Below are positions 39,573 through 51,787 of a stretch of 64,000 nt of DNA, piece after piece. The notes below the pieces were generated by a model. That model saw only the letters and a list, made by a program, of their open reading frames with translations. It had not been told where the DNA came from and made no database searches. The translations under genes were made by a program, and so were the position numbers. The stretch is taken from NCBI RefSeq assembly GCF_014805625.2, contig NW_023998431.1:1600886-1664885 (forward strand). The letters are read 5' to 3'. This stretch comes from Glossina fuscipes (Eukaryota; Arthropoda; Insecta; Diptera; Glossinidae). The stretch's first letter is position 1. Each line of letters opens with the position of its first letter.

Positions 39573-39842
39573 ACTTTTCGGCACGGTTCTATTCGCTCTT
39601 AGATCACATTGTGCACGATGTACGCGCGATTTACCGATTATTTCCCGGTCATAGTCGTATTTCGCGTAATCATGCCTTTCATGGCGTGGTTGTCGTCAGG
39701 CTCACGCGTTGCTTCACAGATATCGAAGAAACTAATTTTTATACATGTACAAGTGCACATGCAACTCTGCAGCAATTTAATATAAATATCGACATGAAAC
39801 TCTACATAGAGGCCAAAGATTACACACTATCCACTCATTAAA
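39573..39842 (+). CDS. Possible isolated exon, unknown product
   Basis: A plus-strand frame opens right after a good splice-acceptor-like sequence (TTGACATTTCAG at about 39,558-39,569) and runs about 90 codons to a TAA at 39,839. The first 45 codons are far less AT-rich than the surroundings and give a plausible globular mix (Leu/Asp/His/Arg-rich, with RLFPGHSRISRNHAFHG). The second half is ordinary. I do not recognise the protein. No clear GT donor keeps the frame, so it would be a terminal exon or the frame is chance. A short upstream ATG frame (39,499) stops after 17 codons. Confidence 0.25.
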
Positions 39843-41178
39843 AAAAGAAACATAAAAAAAAGAAATGTAACTTCATAATTTTATTATACCCGCGATATTT
39901 ATATGAAAAATTCACCGTATCCTACATTCACGACATTTTTGAAAGCCAAAGAAGTAAAGCGCACTAGATCTCACTAGTAATTGCAATACCATTATTTGAA
40001 ATCATATTACAGTCTTTTGTAAGTACTTACACTAACACAATATTATTATTGATTATTATTGTCTAAATTGTAACGTTTGCCTGAAAATTAAATGAAAGTG
40101 CACACATAACTCGTACGACACGTTTAAATAGTTCCGTGCTGTATCGAAACTATGTGATACGCTATGTGATAAACTGTAATGTAGAATAACATAATTCAAA
40201 CTTGGATATAATCAAATGAAAATAATGTGTTGCGTGTTAAATCGAAAGGGCATCTTACGAGACTTTAAAATATTATAAATCAAGGCGTCGTGCGTTCTGT
40301 AAAGGTCTTTCGATAGCTAAAGCTTCGTTCCAAATATTCGCCTGAACAGTCGAGCAGGTAAGAATCACGGCGACAAAGTCAGAGTGTTCCTGGATTCAAA
40401 TCTCAAGTTGGTTGGTAGAGTTTTCTTTGGTCGCAGCTATAGTGAGTGCTCTGTCTCAACATTCCCTTTCCTCTCCTCTTTCAAGGGAGATAACCTTTGA
40501 GTGATTGGTCATATTACAAGAAAGCATATACATATCCGTATAAATGAAAAAACTTATTAGGACCTAGGCTAGCTTTAAGTTGTTATTTATAAAGATTACA
40601 ACGTTAAAAGTTGCAAATCAAAGTTAAGTGAAACTTTTCTTCGCTAATCACTTTTCCATCAAAAAGGCAAAAGACAATTGAAAAAAAATGACTCGAACAC
40701 AGTCTCGACTTCGTTAAGTAATGTTCTATCAAAACCGTGCTATAAAAATTGCAAATTTTGCACAGTATTGCAGTGCAACCATGGTTTAGAAATACCCTGT
40801 TATACAGGGGGACGCCTGTATGTATGTAACACTTTTACAAAGTTAAATTATGTATTCATTTGTTTGATGTTCTGTCGAGTTGCTTTCCCAAAAGCACCGT
40901 AATCTTGTTTTTGTCTAACAGTTCAAGCTGCAATTGGCTGACATAAATAGCCTAAACAAAGGACTTAATAATGTTTCAACTATTTTTCTATCGTACGTCT
41001 GATCACAATAAAAATTCTTCACTTGAACTTTTCAATTATCGAACACAATCAGGAGATTTTAATGTCAATAACAAAATTTGCAATAAAATCGAAAGCCATA
41101 AAGAAAATTACAAACCAGAAAAAAAGGAAACAATTAGTGTTTTTTTTTTTTCTTTTTTTTTTTTTTTTGCTATAAGTA
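39843..41178. other. Gene-free stretch
   Basis: AT-rich. A 74-codon Cys-containing plus frame at 40,678-40,902 has no known motif. A T-rich run (poly-T with one C) covers 41,140-41,168, right before a dispersed repeat. Confidence 0.5.
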
Positions 41179-41850
41179 GAAAGCAAGTAGAGAGTTAAGT
41201 TATAACGTCAAAGTGGGTCAACACCGATCTTTAAAAGCACTGCGCTATTCTCCCTTTCTTGCCCAGCTGCATCGTATGATATAACGGAATACCTTTCGTA
41301 ACCGTACAGAAGAAAACATCTATGTGGAAGGGAAATTGCAAAAAAAAAAACAGATCAATGTGGCCCACTTTTGTGTATAGTAAATTTATTTGTGAAATCA
41401 CAATTTTGGAGAAATTGCGGTCGTGTGTTGTTAAAATCTAAGCTTTGTTGCCATATAGGGACTTACTTTTTGCAAGAAAGTTCATATGGGAAAGGTTTCA
41501 AAACCCATGATCCCGTTCGATTTATCGTTTACACATTCATTAAATATCGTAACATACACTTTTTCATCGATTTTTATAGAGAATTTTTTCAAAATATATA
41601 GAGAATCCTACGATCGTTCGTTGAAATGGTCCAAATTCGATCCGTTTTCAATAGCATATCTATGCCCTTAGGCAAAATTCATTCAAAAATTTCCAATATT
41701 GCGGTTTGTAGATTAAACTCATAGAACAGATAGACAGATCGACATGCGCAAATGCAAAAATTTAGTTCACCTCAAGTAATTTTGAGTGTTCCATATGTTC
41801 GTACAGGCTTAACATACACCTGCTACAAGAGGTGGTAAGTCGAAAGAGCA
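41179..41850 (+). repeat. Short dispersed repeat, family B copy 3
   Basis: Begins near AAGCAAGTAGAGAGTTAAG (about 41,181), shares CTTTGTTGCC...GACTTACT (about 41,443-41,468) with copy 4, and TTGCGGTTTGTAGATTAAAC (41,699-41,718) with the core of copies 1 and 2. It ends near CTACAAGAGGTGG at 41,822. The two overlapping frames inside are not conserved between copies. Confidence 0.6.
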
Positions 41851-42855
41851 ACAAAAGCAAAAATGTTTATGGCTAAGGTTGTCTGCCTAAAAAAAAGTTT
41901 TGCATCAAAAATACATTCATGACCGCTTCCGCCGTGTATGCCAATCAAAAATACAAAATTTCATTCGTTGAATGCGTTGAATTCTCTTTGTAAGAAATAT
42001 TTTTTTATATCTGATGTATACCCTATAATGTATATAATAATAATAAATGTTTTTTGTTGCTTGCTTTAATTGGATTTAATTAACTCAATAAATTGATTTT
42101 CATCTTTATTTTTTTTATTTTGGAATGCAATGTATTGCACTCATTTTTATTTAACCGTGACCGTGATTCACGTCATCAATCATTATCATCTCACCTAAAT
42201 ACTTATAAATCGAATACCGTACACGCAAGTGTTAATCATTATGCATATTTTGACAGTGAGAGTGAATGTTTGCTAATTTATTTCATTTCTTTCGTAGCAG
42301 CAACTATAGAGTACTAGTTTTTACATAAGTCAACACGTTTAGTCGGTGATCATTAGCGACATATTCAGTTTCGCCTAATTTGAGTTTTTGTCTAATGCAT
42401 CCTTTTTCCTATTCCATCATATTATGGATATTAACAAAACTAGCAAAAAGTTACGTACAATTTGATCGAGATATATATATCAGTAAACGTCAATAAGCCT
42501 ATTGGACTTGGTAACGGAAAAATCGAATTTCCGTAGTCTATTAACTACTGCTTGAAAACTATTCATTACGCTCCACAGCGTCAATATATAAATTCAGTAT
42601 CGAAATGGTCTTAATAGACTAACTAAGTCATTCGCAATTGTTAAACAAATAAAAACTTTACAGTCGCATAGGGCCGATCATTCGATAGCCTATCCAACTT
42701 CGACTAATGTTTATCATAATGTACGGCAAAAATTAAAGCTTCTTTCCATATGAAGACATTCTTTTCATAGGCGTATGCTCAACATATGCACCGCGATAGT
42801 CTAAAGCAAATTTAATTTTTTTCTTTTTTCAAAAATCCTATTATTCCACATGTAT
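41851..42855. other. Gene-free spacer between two repeat copies
   Basis: AT-rich DNA with T-rich simple sequence near 42,100. No supported gene or RNA. Confidence 0.5.
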
Positions 42856-43380
42856 TGTTCACGTAAAAATCTGCAAGTCACACTTTGTTGCCCTGTAAAG
42901 ACTTACTCTTCATGATAATCGCTGTATAATAGATCTATGCGAACAATTCATTTCGGTATCAAATTTTTATTATGGGTCAACTGTCATCATAAATAATAAG
43001 CATTACACGTTTTTACCACATAAAGCCTTGTTTGTCGTAGGATCTTTATAAAGGTAGAGGTTCAAAAAGTGGTCTCGCATCCGGCTTAAATATTCTACGT
43101 TAGTTTAGTATACGAACTCACTTTCAACAGTGTTCATCTTTAAGTCAAAACATGTCGGTGTCAAAATACCGCAAAAATGAAGGTTGAACCAAGCGGACAT
43201 CAGATAAGCGGACAGTCAGGCGAAGACAGAAGGTAAAACCTATCCTGAAAACGATCGCGAATCAATCGGTATAACAGAAGGTAGGCATATCTTGAATCTC
43301 CCTTTGGAGGTTACACATGTATTCGCACGAATTTCATTCATTGTCAATGCAGAGTGGTGATGGGTAGTTGTAGAAAAATC
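42856..43380 (+). repeat. Short dispersed repeat, family B copy 4
   Basis: Shares CACTTTGTTGCC...GACTTACTCTT (about 42,880-42,911) with copy 3. Further right it has ATCGGTATAACAGAAGG (about 43,265) resembling ATCGGTATAATGAAAGG of copy 2. It ends near GCAGAGTGGTGATGGGTA (about 43,350). Same orientation as copy 3, about 1.4 kb away. Confidence 0.55.
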
Positions 43381-46239
43381 ATAAGGACAGTTTTACCTTT
43401 GTTTAAGGCATTAGATGCCCGAGAGTTGCTGTAAAGCGAACTCAGTTTTCTTATTCCACATCGATAAGATATTTCTTGAACATTCGCATTCGGACGCTTA
43501 GTCAACTCGATTCGTATATAAAAAAAAATATTTATTTTTTTTTAATTATTTAAAATTTGCTGGTGGCTGTGAATAATTTTTTGTTATTTTTAATTTTTTT
43601 TTTTTTTTTTTTTTTTTTTTCTATTTGCCTGTGTCTTGCCATTTATGATTGTTTGTTCACACTCAATTATAAAAATATTCATCTCGACATATTTTGCTCC
43701 AAATGTAACCATAAATATGCACATATTTTTATTGCACAGTCATATTTGAATGCAATGAAACGTGGAAAACATGTGGACATTCATACATATATATATATAT
43801 AGATTCTGAAATAGCATATGTAAAAAAAGGACACAAACGCCTATGGCCACGGCTAGGTAGTTTCGTATATGAAGCATACTCATCGTATCCTGAACATCTA
43901 CATATAGAAAACAAAAGGAAAAAAAAAATGAACAAAAGTTCATTTAACCATGCATATATACGAATGTATGCAAGTGCTTATGCAAGTATATGGAAGATTT
44001 CATTTATATGCATTCCTAGGATACGGGCTTGGAATTCTTAAATAAAGGAAAAATGTGATGGAAGCTTGCAAGTGCGCCGATTAAGCTTGAAAATATCTAA
44101 AATGATCATATTTATTATATACGGAACGACTGTTCTTCTGTGATTGTACAGTGCTAGAGACCTAAAAGAGAAAAAAATAATAAGAATATATTTCTATATC
44201 AATATATCGTTAGCTCATTTCAACAAATACGACCTGTGTCTGTCAACAGTATTGTCGTGGATGTATCAGACCAGAGACTTGAATGATATATCTATGCGTC
44301 ATAAACCTAACCATTTATGAAAGGATGCCATTTTTTTTTTGTATTGTTAAGAACATTTTAGTTATTCTGCAAATATTCGGATACTTTCCACACATTAAAA
44401 TTTAATTCGTTTGGGTTCGCAATTTGTGAGTCATAATTAAAAAGTATTTCTTTCTATCTATCGAATTAATTTGAAAAGAGTAAAAATAGAAAATAACAAC
44501 ATTCTAAAGTATGGAGTTAAGAGTAAGGGAATCAATAAGCCATTTCGTTCCATAAGTCGTTCATCGTTTTCAGGAATAAAGCGCCCTTTGCATTCTCTAA
44601 AGGCAAAAGGACTCATTGCACTTTATTTTCCCCACTTGTTGTCACGGGAATGCAATCAACTTTATTATGATGACTATTCTGCGACCTCCTAAAGAATCAT
44701 GTCACGTTCATGTTGACTTTGATATAACTTAAGCCAACTTAAGCTCGTCAACACCATCAAGAAATATATTACCCAGGTTTTTGATAAATTTCTTTTGATT
44801 TTTTATTGATTTAATTACGCATCCAAAAGGGACAAAATGGTTGGTGCCTTCAGGGCTACATTGCATTTCTCTAAGCTGTCGACATATTGCTGCCGCCATG
44901 ATAAGGCGTAACGAATACGACGTTATATTGGGGTCATCATTAAAATTATAACTTCTTAAACTAAAAGCAAGGTCTTCACGCTTTATGTCTTAATGTAAGC
45001 TGTCAGAATAAAACGTGCAAAACTTAGTCTTTTGAGCTTTAAATAGGAACAGTTCTGTGCTCCAGAAAGGCCACTTGCAGGATCTTTTCTCACCTTATCT
45101 ATTCAATTCAAACGAATGTGATTGTGAAATGTAGCGCATGATGAAGAATATACCAAAGAGGAAATAACCATGGTACGTACTTGGTGACCCATTTACTATT
45201 AACTATAACGTCGAAGGTAACACTTTTTTATTTATTCCTTACGCGGTTACTACTTGCATTTGAGTATATTGGCCGGGGGGTATAATTTATGATCCACTCG
45301 AAATAAGCGATACCGTTCGAACGGACAGCTGATGAAATTAAGTCGAATAGTGAGCGTAATAAGCCAAAAGCCATGATTTTTCATATGATGCCCCCAAGTT
45401 TCATATAGAGAATTTAGGTCTAGGGAACTTTGTCAGCATGGAAGTGGAATTTTTTATTATTTTCCTCACTATGCACTCACTCCTAATCTACTCCATTTTC
45501 AACACAATACACAGAAAGACAACTGACCCACTCAAAATACTCTTGGTCCTTTCCAAACAGAATTCATGCTCGGTTTTTTTTTTTTTGGTTGGTTAAGAGG
45601 TCAGAAAATTGTGACGCATAAAGGCACAATGACGATCAGAATTATAGAGAAAGATGTATATTCGTTACGAAAGCAGAAACATCAAAAAAGCCAAGTTAGA
45701 TAAGTTCTTTAAAAAGGCAAAAGTTATCCATTAATGACCACAATGCAGCTGATGCCACGCCTATGGTTCAGTGGCTTTGGGTCTTAATTCTTCATCGCAC
45801 ATGGTCGAGAGTCTTTAGGCGTGTTGTGAATGCGCTCGGTCGCGTCTATTGATTGCACTCTAGTCTTGGCCATATGTAGCCGGCAAGTAAGTGGCAAAGA
45901 AATTGGCTGCAGTCAACTACTTTGTTGCCGCTTTAAAAGGATATTCACTGCTTTTCTTAGCATTTCGCATATATAATCTTTTCATCTAACATCATTTCGT
46001 GTTCTCGTGCCCTGAACTTCAGGAACTGCCTATTCTTCTACATTAACGCAACGAATAATGTGTTAGTGCCCATCACTCCTCCTGAGCAAAAGACGAGAGC
46101 ACTGCGGTCTACTAGTGTTGTAAGTTACAATATTTACTCACACCTTTGCAAATATTTTGATAAGATTTCGCTTTAGACTTAATGGGGCGCTTATTTTGTA
46201 ACTCGTGGTTTGAAGGGGACCGACGGGCAAGGTGCTGCC
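43381..46239. other. Gene-free stretch
   Basis: Holds a poly-T run of about 27 bases at 43,594-43,620 and a short (AT)n tract near 43,788-43,801. The open frames at 43,557-43,943 and 44,471-44,692 have no motif. No supported gene. Confidence 0.5.
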
Positions 46240-47470
46240 TTCTACAAAATTAATAATGTACAGTAAATCGTTAAGGAATGCCAAGAAGAGAGAGGAAGAA
46301 AAAAGAAGGCCCCGTCGTACTGCCCCATATATATGAGAAGTCCGTTAACAGAAGGACTTGCCGGCTTGTTTGTAACTACTTTGTTAGCAACCGACTCAAC
46401 AATATCGGACACATTAACCTTCATTTTAGAGTTAAAGGGAGCGCTAACTTGTACCAACGAATCAGATTTAGAGGAGCTACGCTACGAGTATCTATTCTTC
46501 TGGCTTGGGTAGAAGACGAGTGCTCAATAAAACGGCACTCGTCAAACCTAGATTTAATAAGCTCAAACTTCTCCCACAAGGAGCCGAGATTTCTACTCAA
46601 TTCCGAAAAGCCATTTCGCGTCTCCGTGAAAAGTTTGTAGAAATCAATGTCCCACTGCCTACAGTCAGGACATGACCAACTTAAGCCTTTGGAAGTGTCA
46701 GGGACTGCGTCAGCAGCACGGCCGAGAATACTTTCATATTTTGCATGACGAAAGCGCTCGCAGAGCCAACAAGAAACGAATCTATCCGATTCCGGGCCTG
46801 TTTTTGTCTCGCCCGACACGGTGTATATAAGCACTCCATGTCAAGCCAACGAAAAGAAAGAAGTGATTTATTAGGACCAAAAAGAAAAAAATTCAAAAGA
46901 ATCCACTACTCTAAGTTTATCTACAAATTTAAGAAATTTAATAAACGTTGTCACTGTAACAAGAGAGCAAAAGAACAAGAGAAAGCAAAACCAAACTGGA
47001 AGCACGAAAAAAGAGAGAATACGTATCAGAAAAATTTTCTCTTAAATTTTCTCTTAAATTACATGTAAGATCTGCACTACTAAAGCAACGGTAAATAAGC
47101 CAAGAGAAAAGCTATTCACACCAAAGGAAGAAAATAAAAAAAGAAAAACAAAAACTCAAAAGAAAAAACTAGATAAGACTCGAAAGAGATTTATTATTGC
47201 GATCACAAGTGCTAATCGCAAGAACCAAAATGAAAATCACAAAAATTTTAATGAAATTAATGAATTTTTACACTTTACACGTTCAAATCTTTATACTTTT
47301 ACATAAATCGAGTTTTAAACGCGTATAAAACGAAAACAAAAAATTTTTAGCAATAAAACTAACAAAAGCGTACGATCTCGCGCGCTTCAGTTGCCAGACT
47401 GATAAGGCAAGGATTCTATTTTCGCTGAAATGGTGAATTGCCTAGCTTTAATTTTCCATAAAATAAGGCC
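46240..47470 (-). mobile_element. CR1/Jockey-type LINE, copy 3 (5' leader plus ORF1 only)
   Basis: Third minus-strand copy of the same family. The leader shows TCTCGCGCGCTTCAGTTGCC at about 47,375-47,394, matching the GCGCGC block of the other two copies, and a GCGATCACAAGTGCTAATCG block at about 47,198-47,217. Only the leader and most of ORF1 are present; nothing from ORF2 was found to the left of 46,240. Like copy 1 it has kept the 5' end and lost the 3' end, the reverse of the usual LINE truncation. Confidence 0.75.
46250..46839 (-). pseudogene. LINE copy 3 ORF1 remnant (best-kept PHD-like finger)
   Basis: The start Met-Glu-Cys-Leu lies at 46,839; a frameshift after about six codons moves to the frame open at 46,421-46,834 (137 codons). 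That frame holds the finger: CWLCERFRHAKYES, then SKGLSWSCPDCRQWDIDFYKLF, i.e. a CxxC, a His and a second CxxC as in the PHD-like fingers of CR1-clade ORF1. It continues into SELSRNLGSLWEKFELIKSRFDECRF, a probable short coiled coil. The role would be RNA binding for the element. The C-terminal part is lost or shifted near 46,420. Confidence 0.7.
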
Positions 47471-47669
47471 TTAAATCACTAGTCGAACGATTTTTGCGAA
47501 AGCGGTATTGCCGATTACGAATTAAGTCGTTGGATTCTATGTATCTGAATCTAACTGATAACCGACTGCGGTTTCTATTGTTTCGGTTATAACGAAACAA
47601 ATTGAAATACCGGTTATGCATCGGCTGCTTCCCACTGGGCTACTGCCTGGACGAAAGCACTTGTTTGTC

Positions 47670-47703
<34 letters not shown>

Positions 47704-48929
47704 AAAATGGAAGAGGCAATGACTAGCATTAGTAAGTTGTTTTTTGAATAAAATACCATTGAATTGCTTAGTTTTCTTTCATATGATATTTACGCCCGTC
47801 CGCATGTATTTATTATTTCAGAAAAACTCTTCCCCATTAAATCAAGAAGAACGGCAACATCATTTGATATTCTTTTGCCATAAAATCAATTTGAAATTTT
47901 CACAAAAAAGTCTACGTCACGGGCCTGTGTTTTAACAATAAATAAGTTAAACTTTTACGATATGAAATAATCTTTTTTTGCCCAATTAGTGATTTTTTAA
48001 TTAATTGTTCGTTTTTATTATCATTCTTCTTGTTTTTTTTTTTTTTTTTTTTTTTTGTTTTTATTTCTTTGCCATTACCAAAAAATTATTGATGCATAAC
48101 AGATGTACATTTCGCTTGTATTTATTTTTATACTAACGGAAATGTGGAAATACGTCAAGTTTGTCATATCATTGGTAACGTTTGATAGGCATCAAACTCG
48201 AAGTGAAGTTCGCGTCACTATTCATTCGATCCGTGCATTAGACTGTTCTTGTAATTACCGAAACTTGAACGCATCTGAGACCCAGGCACCCTAAGTTATT
48301 AAAACAAATAATCTCCAAAGAAAAATAAGAATTCATTTTTTATAATGTAAAGCTATTAAGAGAGCTGCAGAAGTAACACTCAGCTCAGCGTGATTAAAAA
48401 AAAAAAAAAAAAAAGAAAGAAAAAATGAACTGTTCTCCAATCAATTCTCCAGCAAGTTCACATTCGATACGAAAGATTTATCGTAACGAAAATACAACTG
48501 TTCCCCTTTTTCGCTTAGCATACGCTTAATTAATTTTTAATTTGTTTATAGTGAAAAAAGAGATTATCGATTAAGTGTCTAATTGGAATATAATATATAA
48601 ACAGTATTTGTACTTATTGTAAATATATAAATTTAATGATGTGGCCGAGATGTTTAAGCTGTCACTATAATCAATGGAATTTAGAAAAGTCATTGTGAAA
48701 TGTTTTATTCGTAGTTTTCAAAGTCATTTGCATTTACATGGAAAAAATTGACGCCGGAAAACTGATGCCGAACAACGAAGCCACTTAAACTAATTTAATA
48801 TTTTATTGAACTGTTTGTTCTCTGTGTACACTTTTACGTTTTCGTAATGAAGCATAGATTTTTGCCAACCGCCAACGAATATTAATGGCGTAGTATTTAC
48901 GCGAAAGATGTTTGTATACATATTTCTGA
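47471..48929. other. Gene-free stretch with poly-A and poly-T runs
   Basis: A poly-A run of about 30 bases at 47,673-47,702 and a poly-T run of about 24 bases at 48,033-48,056. A short ATG frame at 47,707 followed by a donor-like AGTAAGTTG is noted, but its splice phase does not fit the sarcoglycan exon downstream. No supported gene. Confidence 0.5.
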
Positions 48930-49555
48930 TTATAAAAGTAAGGAAGTTTTATTCGCCTGGGGCCGCATCTCGCATACCCACCACTATGCTTTTCGCATTC
49001 TACCCTCCAAGTTCTTTTATTTGATTCCCCTCATCGCTGGTATTATTAAGAAAAAATTAATTATGATATTTACCATATCTATTCATATTAAAATTAACCC
49101 ATATAATATATCTTCATTTGAGGAGTGGACAAAATAGTTTGAAACATTCAGTCTTGTCTAATCCCTTGTAACATTGTATGCCCTTTGCTGATTTTTTTAA
49201 TTTTTGCACTTAAAGAGTAGAGTAAAGTAAAGTAAAGCAAAGCACGTGAAAAATTTGAACCTTGCAACTTTCATAATTTCTGAGTAACGAGCAAAAATGA
49301 ACAAATATTTGTTAAGAAACCCGGAGTTGCTTTCAATTTATGCTCCACTGCGATCTTCTCCTCTGACCGATTTGGCCCATTTTCAGTACCAGCTAAATTT
49401 AATGTCGATATCTTTATTTTTGCGATGCCCACACAAACACCACACAGACGAGCAGACATGGCTAAATCAATGCAGAATATCACACTGATCAAGAATATAT
49501 GCGTCTTTTTGGGTGTTAGACACATCCTTCCGTGGTGGGTATAAAAATAGAAAAA
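48930..49555 (+). repeat. Short dispersed repeat, family A copy 2
   Basis: Matches 9,796-10,535. Left end AAAGTAAGGAAGTTTTATTC (about 48,935), GC-rich block with CGCATACCCACCACTATGC, then ATCGCTGGTATTATTAAGA, GTAACGAGCAAAAA (about 49,284), CTGATCAAGAATATATG (about 49,485) and right end GTGGTGGGTATAAAAA (about 49,532-49,547). A small pentamer tract (AGTAA)n lies at 49,218-49,240. Confidence 0.7.
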
Positions 49556-51506
49556 ATTTAAATATTTTTCTTTAGTTTCAAGTCAAGGATCATTACGAAA
49601 TTATTTGCAGATCGTTAAAAAAAATTCATACAAATTAGTTTTGAAAGAGTAGTCGAAAGATTATTTCGTTTGAGATTGAGGCGGTCCTTGATCAAGCTCA
49701 GATGAGATAAAACATTTTTTCTTCGAAGATCTGTAAATGCTCAGTGCATATAAATGATGGCTTCGTTCAAATTGATCCATTCACTGGAGTAATTTATTAT
49801 GGAAGTTGAAAGAAAGAAAAGAAAAAAAATTGTATAGCATTTTTCCTAATAGTTGTAGTAGTTCAAAAGTTGCACGATACTCCCACCAAGCCATATTCAG
49901 AGACGTTAACAGTTCATCGAAAGGAAAAGTTTATAATATTTATTAAGTCATTCGAAAATAATAGATTTTTGAAGCTAAGCTATATTTTGGGAAATTTCGG
50001 AATACTTTACAAATACGTTTCGATTAAGGCAATTGCGCTATTCACGCTTATAAAAGAATTTGTAATGGTTACCATGACGGTAGTTCAGTGACATGGATGT
50101 GAAACTGTGAAAATTTTAAATTATGGACGCGCTACGTTATGCTCGGTCAATTGTTTACATATTTAAGAAAAGTTTTGAAACTATGAATGATGCATATTTC
50201 AAATAACTGCAGTCTTTCACGCCGAAGCCATAGCGACGTACACTAGAATCTTTTATAGCCGCCTCATTCTCCTGATTATCGCAATTAAATTATTTATGCA
50301 TTACATTTCGATGATAAGACAAAGTGCTCTCCATAGTAAGTAAATTCTCAAAAACGTGTATCTAGCATATCTAGTAAAGATACATCCCTCAGCTCCATTT
50401 TCACAAAGGTGCATATCAATTGGATATCTGGAATCTATGATTCTTGAATCGGTGGAAGCCATCATGACCAATGTATTTTCTCGCATGCGATGAATCGAAC
50501 ACGTTGAGTGACTGATTCCCCAAATGCAATTTTTGTTTTTTCTGCACAATTTTTGGTCGTCTTTAGTTAGGAGATGCAGGATGAGAAAAGCTTTCGGAAG
50601 GTGAAATGTGATTAATTAAACTCCATTTTCATTAATTGCAATGAAGACTTGGACGAAACCTTTACCGAATTCCGGCAGAATTCCCTAACGTGCTGATCAA
50701 GACTTATGTTTTCACAATCTTCTTTATAGCCGCTAGTGCTGTTCGTGGATCCTGGTCTTTCAGATGATCAGAAATTTTTACTGATTTAATATAGAATTTA
50801 CCATTGAGTCCTTGTTCGACAAACACTTTTACAACGATCGGAATATCACAACACTGTTGCTGAACTTCCTTACATACGGTTAGTTTTTACTTTCAACAGA
50901 ATCTCATGTAGTAGTAGGATGTAGTAGTCCAATCTCGACCTTCGTCAATTCGTTGTAACGAAATGCGTTGTTTATTTTAAAACGCTCCTCATAGTGCAAT
51001 TTCTTTGTGTGATAGTGAGTTGTTTGAGTTGGTTCGAAGTGAACACGCAAAGCAATGTTTTCCCAAATGAAATTATGTTAGCCCCTAGTTCGGCGTTTCG
51101 GAATCTGAGCAAAACTATTTTGCTGATACCTGAGAGAAATTTCACACCTCTTGTAGCTTAAAGGCTGAAGACACTGTTCTAATGCAAACTTTTCAAGTGA
51201 AACGCTAGTTATGCTTAATATAACGCTTGATTGTCCCTTTAAAATGAATGCGCTCTCCCAATGTGAACTATTAAAACAAAATGAATAATTTTTTAGTTCT
51301 GCTTTTAATGACTGATGCAGCAGCAGTTTCGTTCATTTTTTTTTTTTTATTGTTATATTTTTTGTCTTATTGGACGTAATCCAAATATTTTCATTATATT
51401 CACATACGCCAAAATTGTTTTAAATGCAAGGACAACATCTAGAATGTAGAGGTAAAAATTTATTTATTTTTTTACACATACACACACATTCCATTTTTTA
51501 TTTCAG
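49556..51506. other. Scgdelta: Stretch upstream of the first sarcoglycan exon seen
   Basis: Probably intron of Scgdelta, because the exon at 51,507 starts behind a splice acceptor in phase 0 and so needs an exon to its left. No start exon was found here. A poly-T run lies near 51,338-51,349. A pyrimidine-rich acceptor tract, TTTTTTATTTCAG, ends at 51,506. Confidence 0.45.
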
Positions 51507-51670
51507 TCAACAACTCCTCTAATAAATGATGACCGGGTCTTACTGTCCTCTGGTTGCCGCGATGATAATGATGATAATGTAGTTGCAAATGTGGACGATT
51601 TCGAAGATATGCAGTCAAAGCAATTTCAAATACAATCTCATGGTCATAATTACAGTCAGAACGATAAACG
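51507..51670 (+). CDS. Scgdelta: delta-sarcoglycan, N-terminal cytoplasmic exon
   Basis: First exon seen of the delta-sarcoglycan gene. It lies between an acceptor (TATTTCAG, ending 51,506) and a donor (G|GTAAGC at 51,671). It starts in phase 0 with Ser-Thr-Thr-Pro-Leu and runs 54 codons plus two bases, all open. The product is acidic (several Asp runs, DDNDDN) then Gln/His-rich, a disordered cytoplasmic segment. The two leftover bases (CG) are completed by the first base (A) of the next exon to give Arg, and the frame then continues for 350 codons, strong support for this join. A Met occurs inside at 51,609, but the acceptor argues that translation starts further upstream. No homology of this exon alone is recognisable. 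Confidence 0.65.
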
Positions 51671-51756
51671 GTAAGCAGTTGTTGTGGATTTATGATAAGA
51701 ACAATTTTTTCTTCTTAATAGTTTTTTGGTTTCATTTGCTTTTTGTTCTCTTATTT

Positions 51757-51787
<31 letters not shown>

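Noticed and set aside
40678..40902. Cys-containing 74-codon frame
   Set aside because: Irregular Cys spacing, no signal peptide and no neighbour support.
47707..47735. ATG frame followed by a donor-like AGTAAGTTG as a possible Scgdelta start exon
   Set aside because: The junction would be in phase 1, whereas the exon at 51,507 needs phase 0; it also directly follows a poly-A run.
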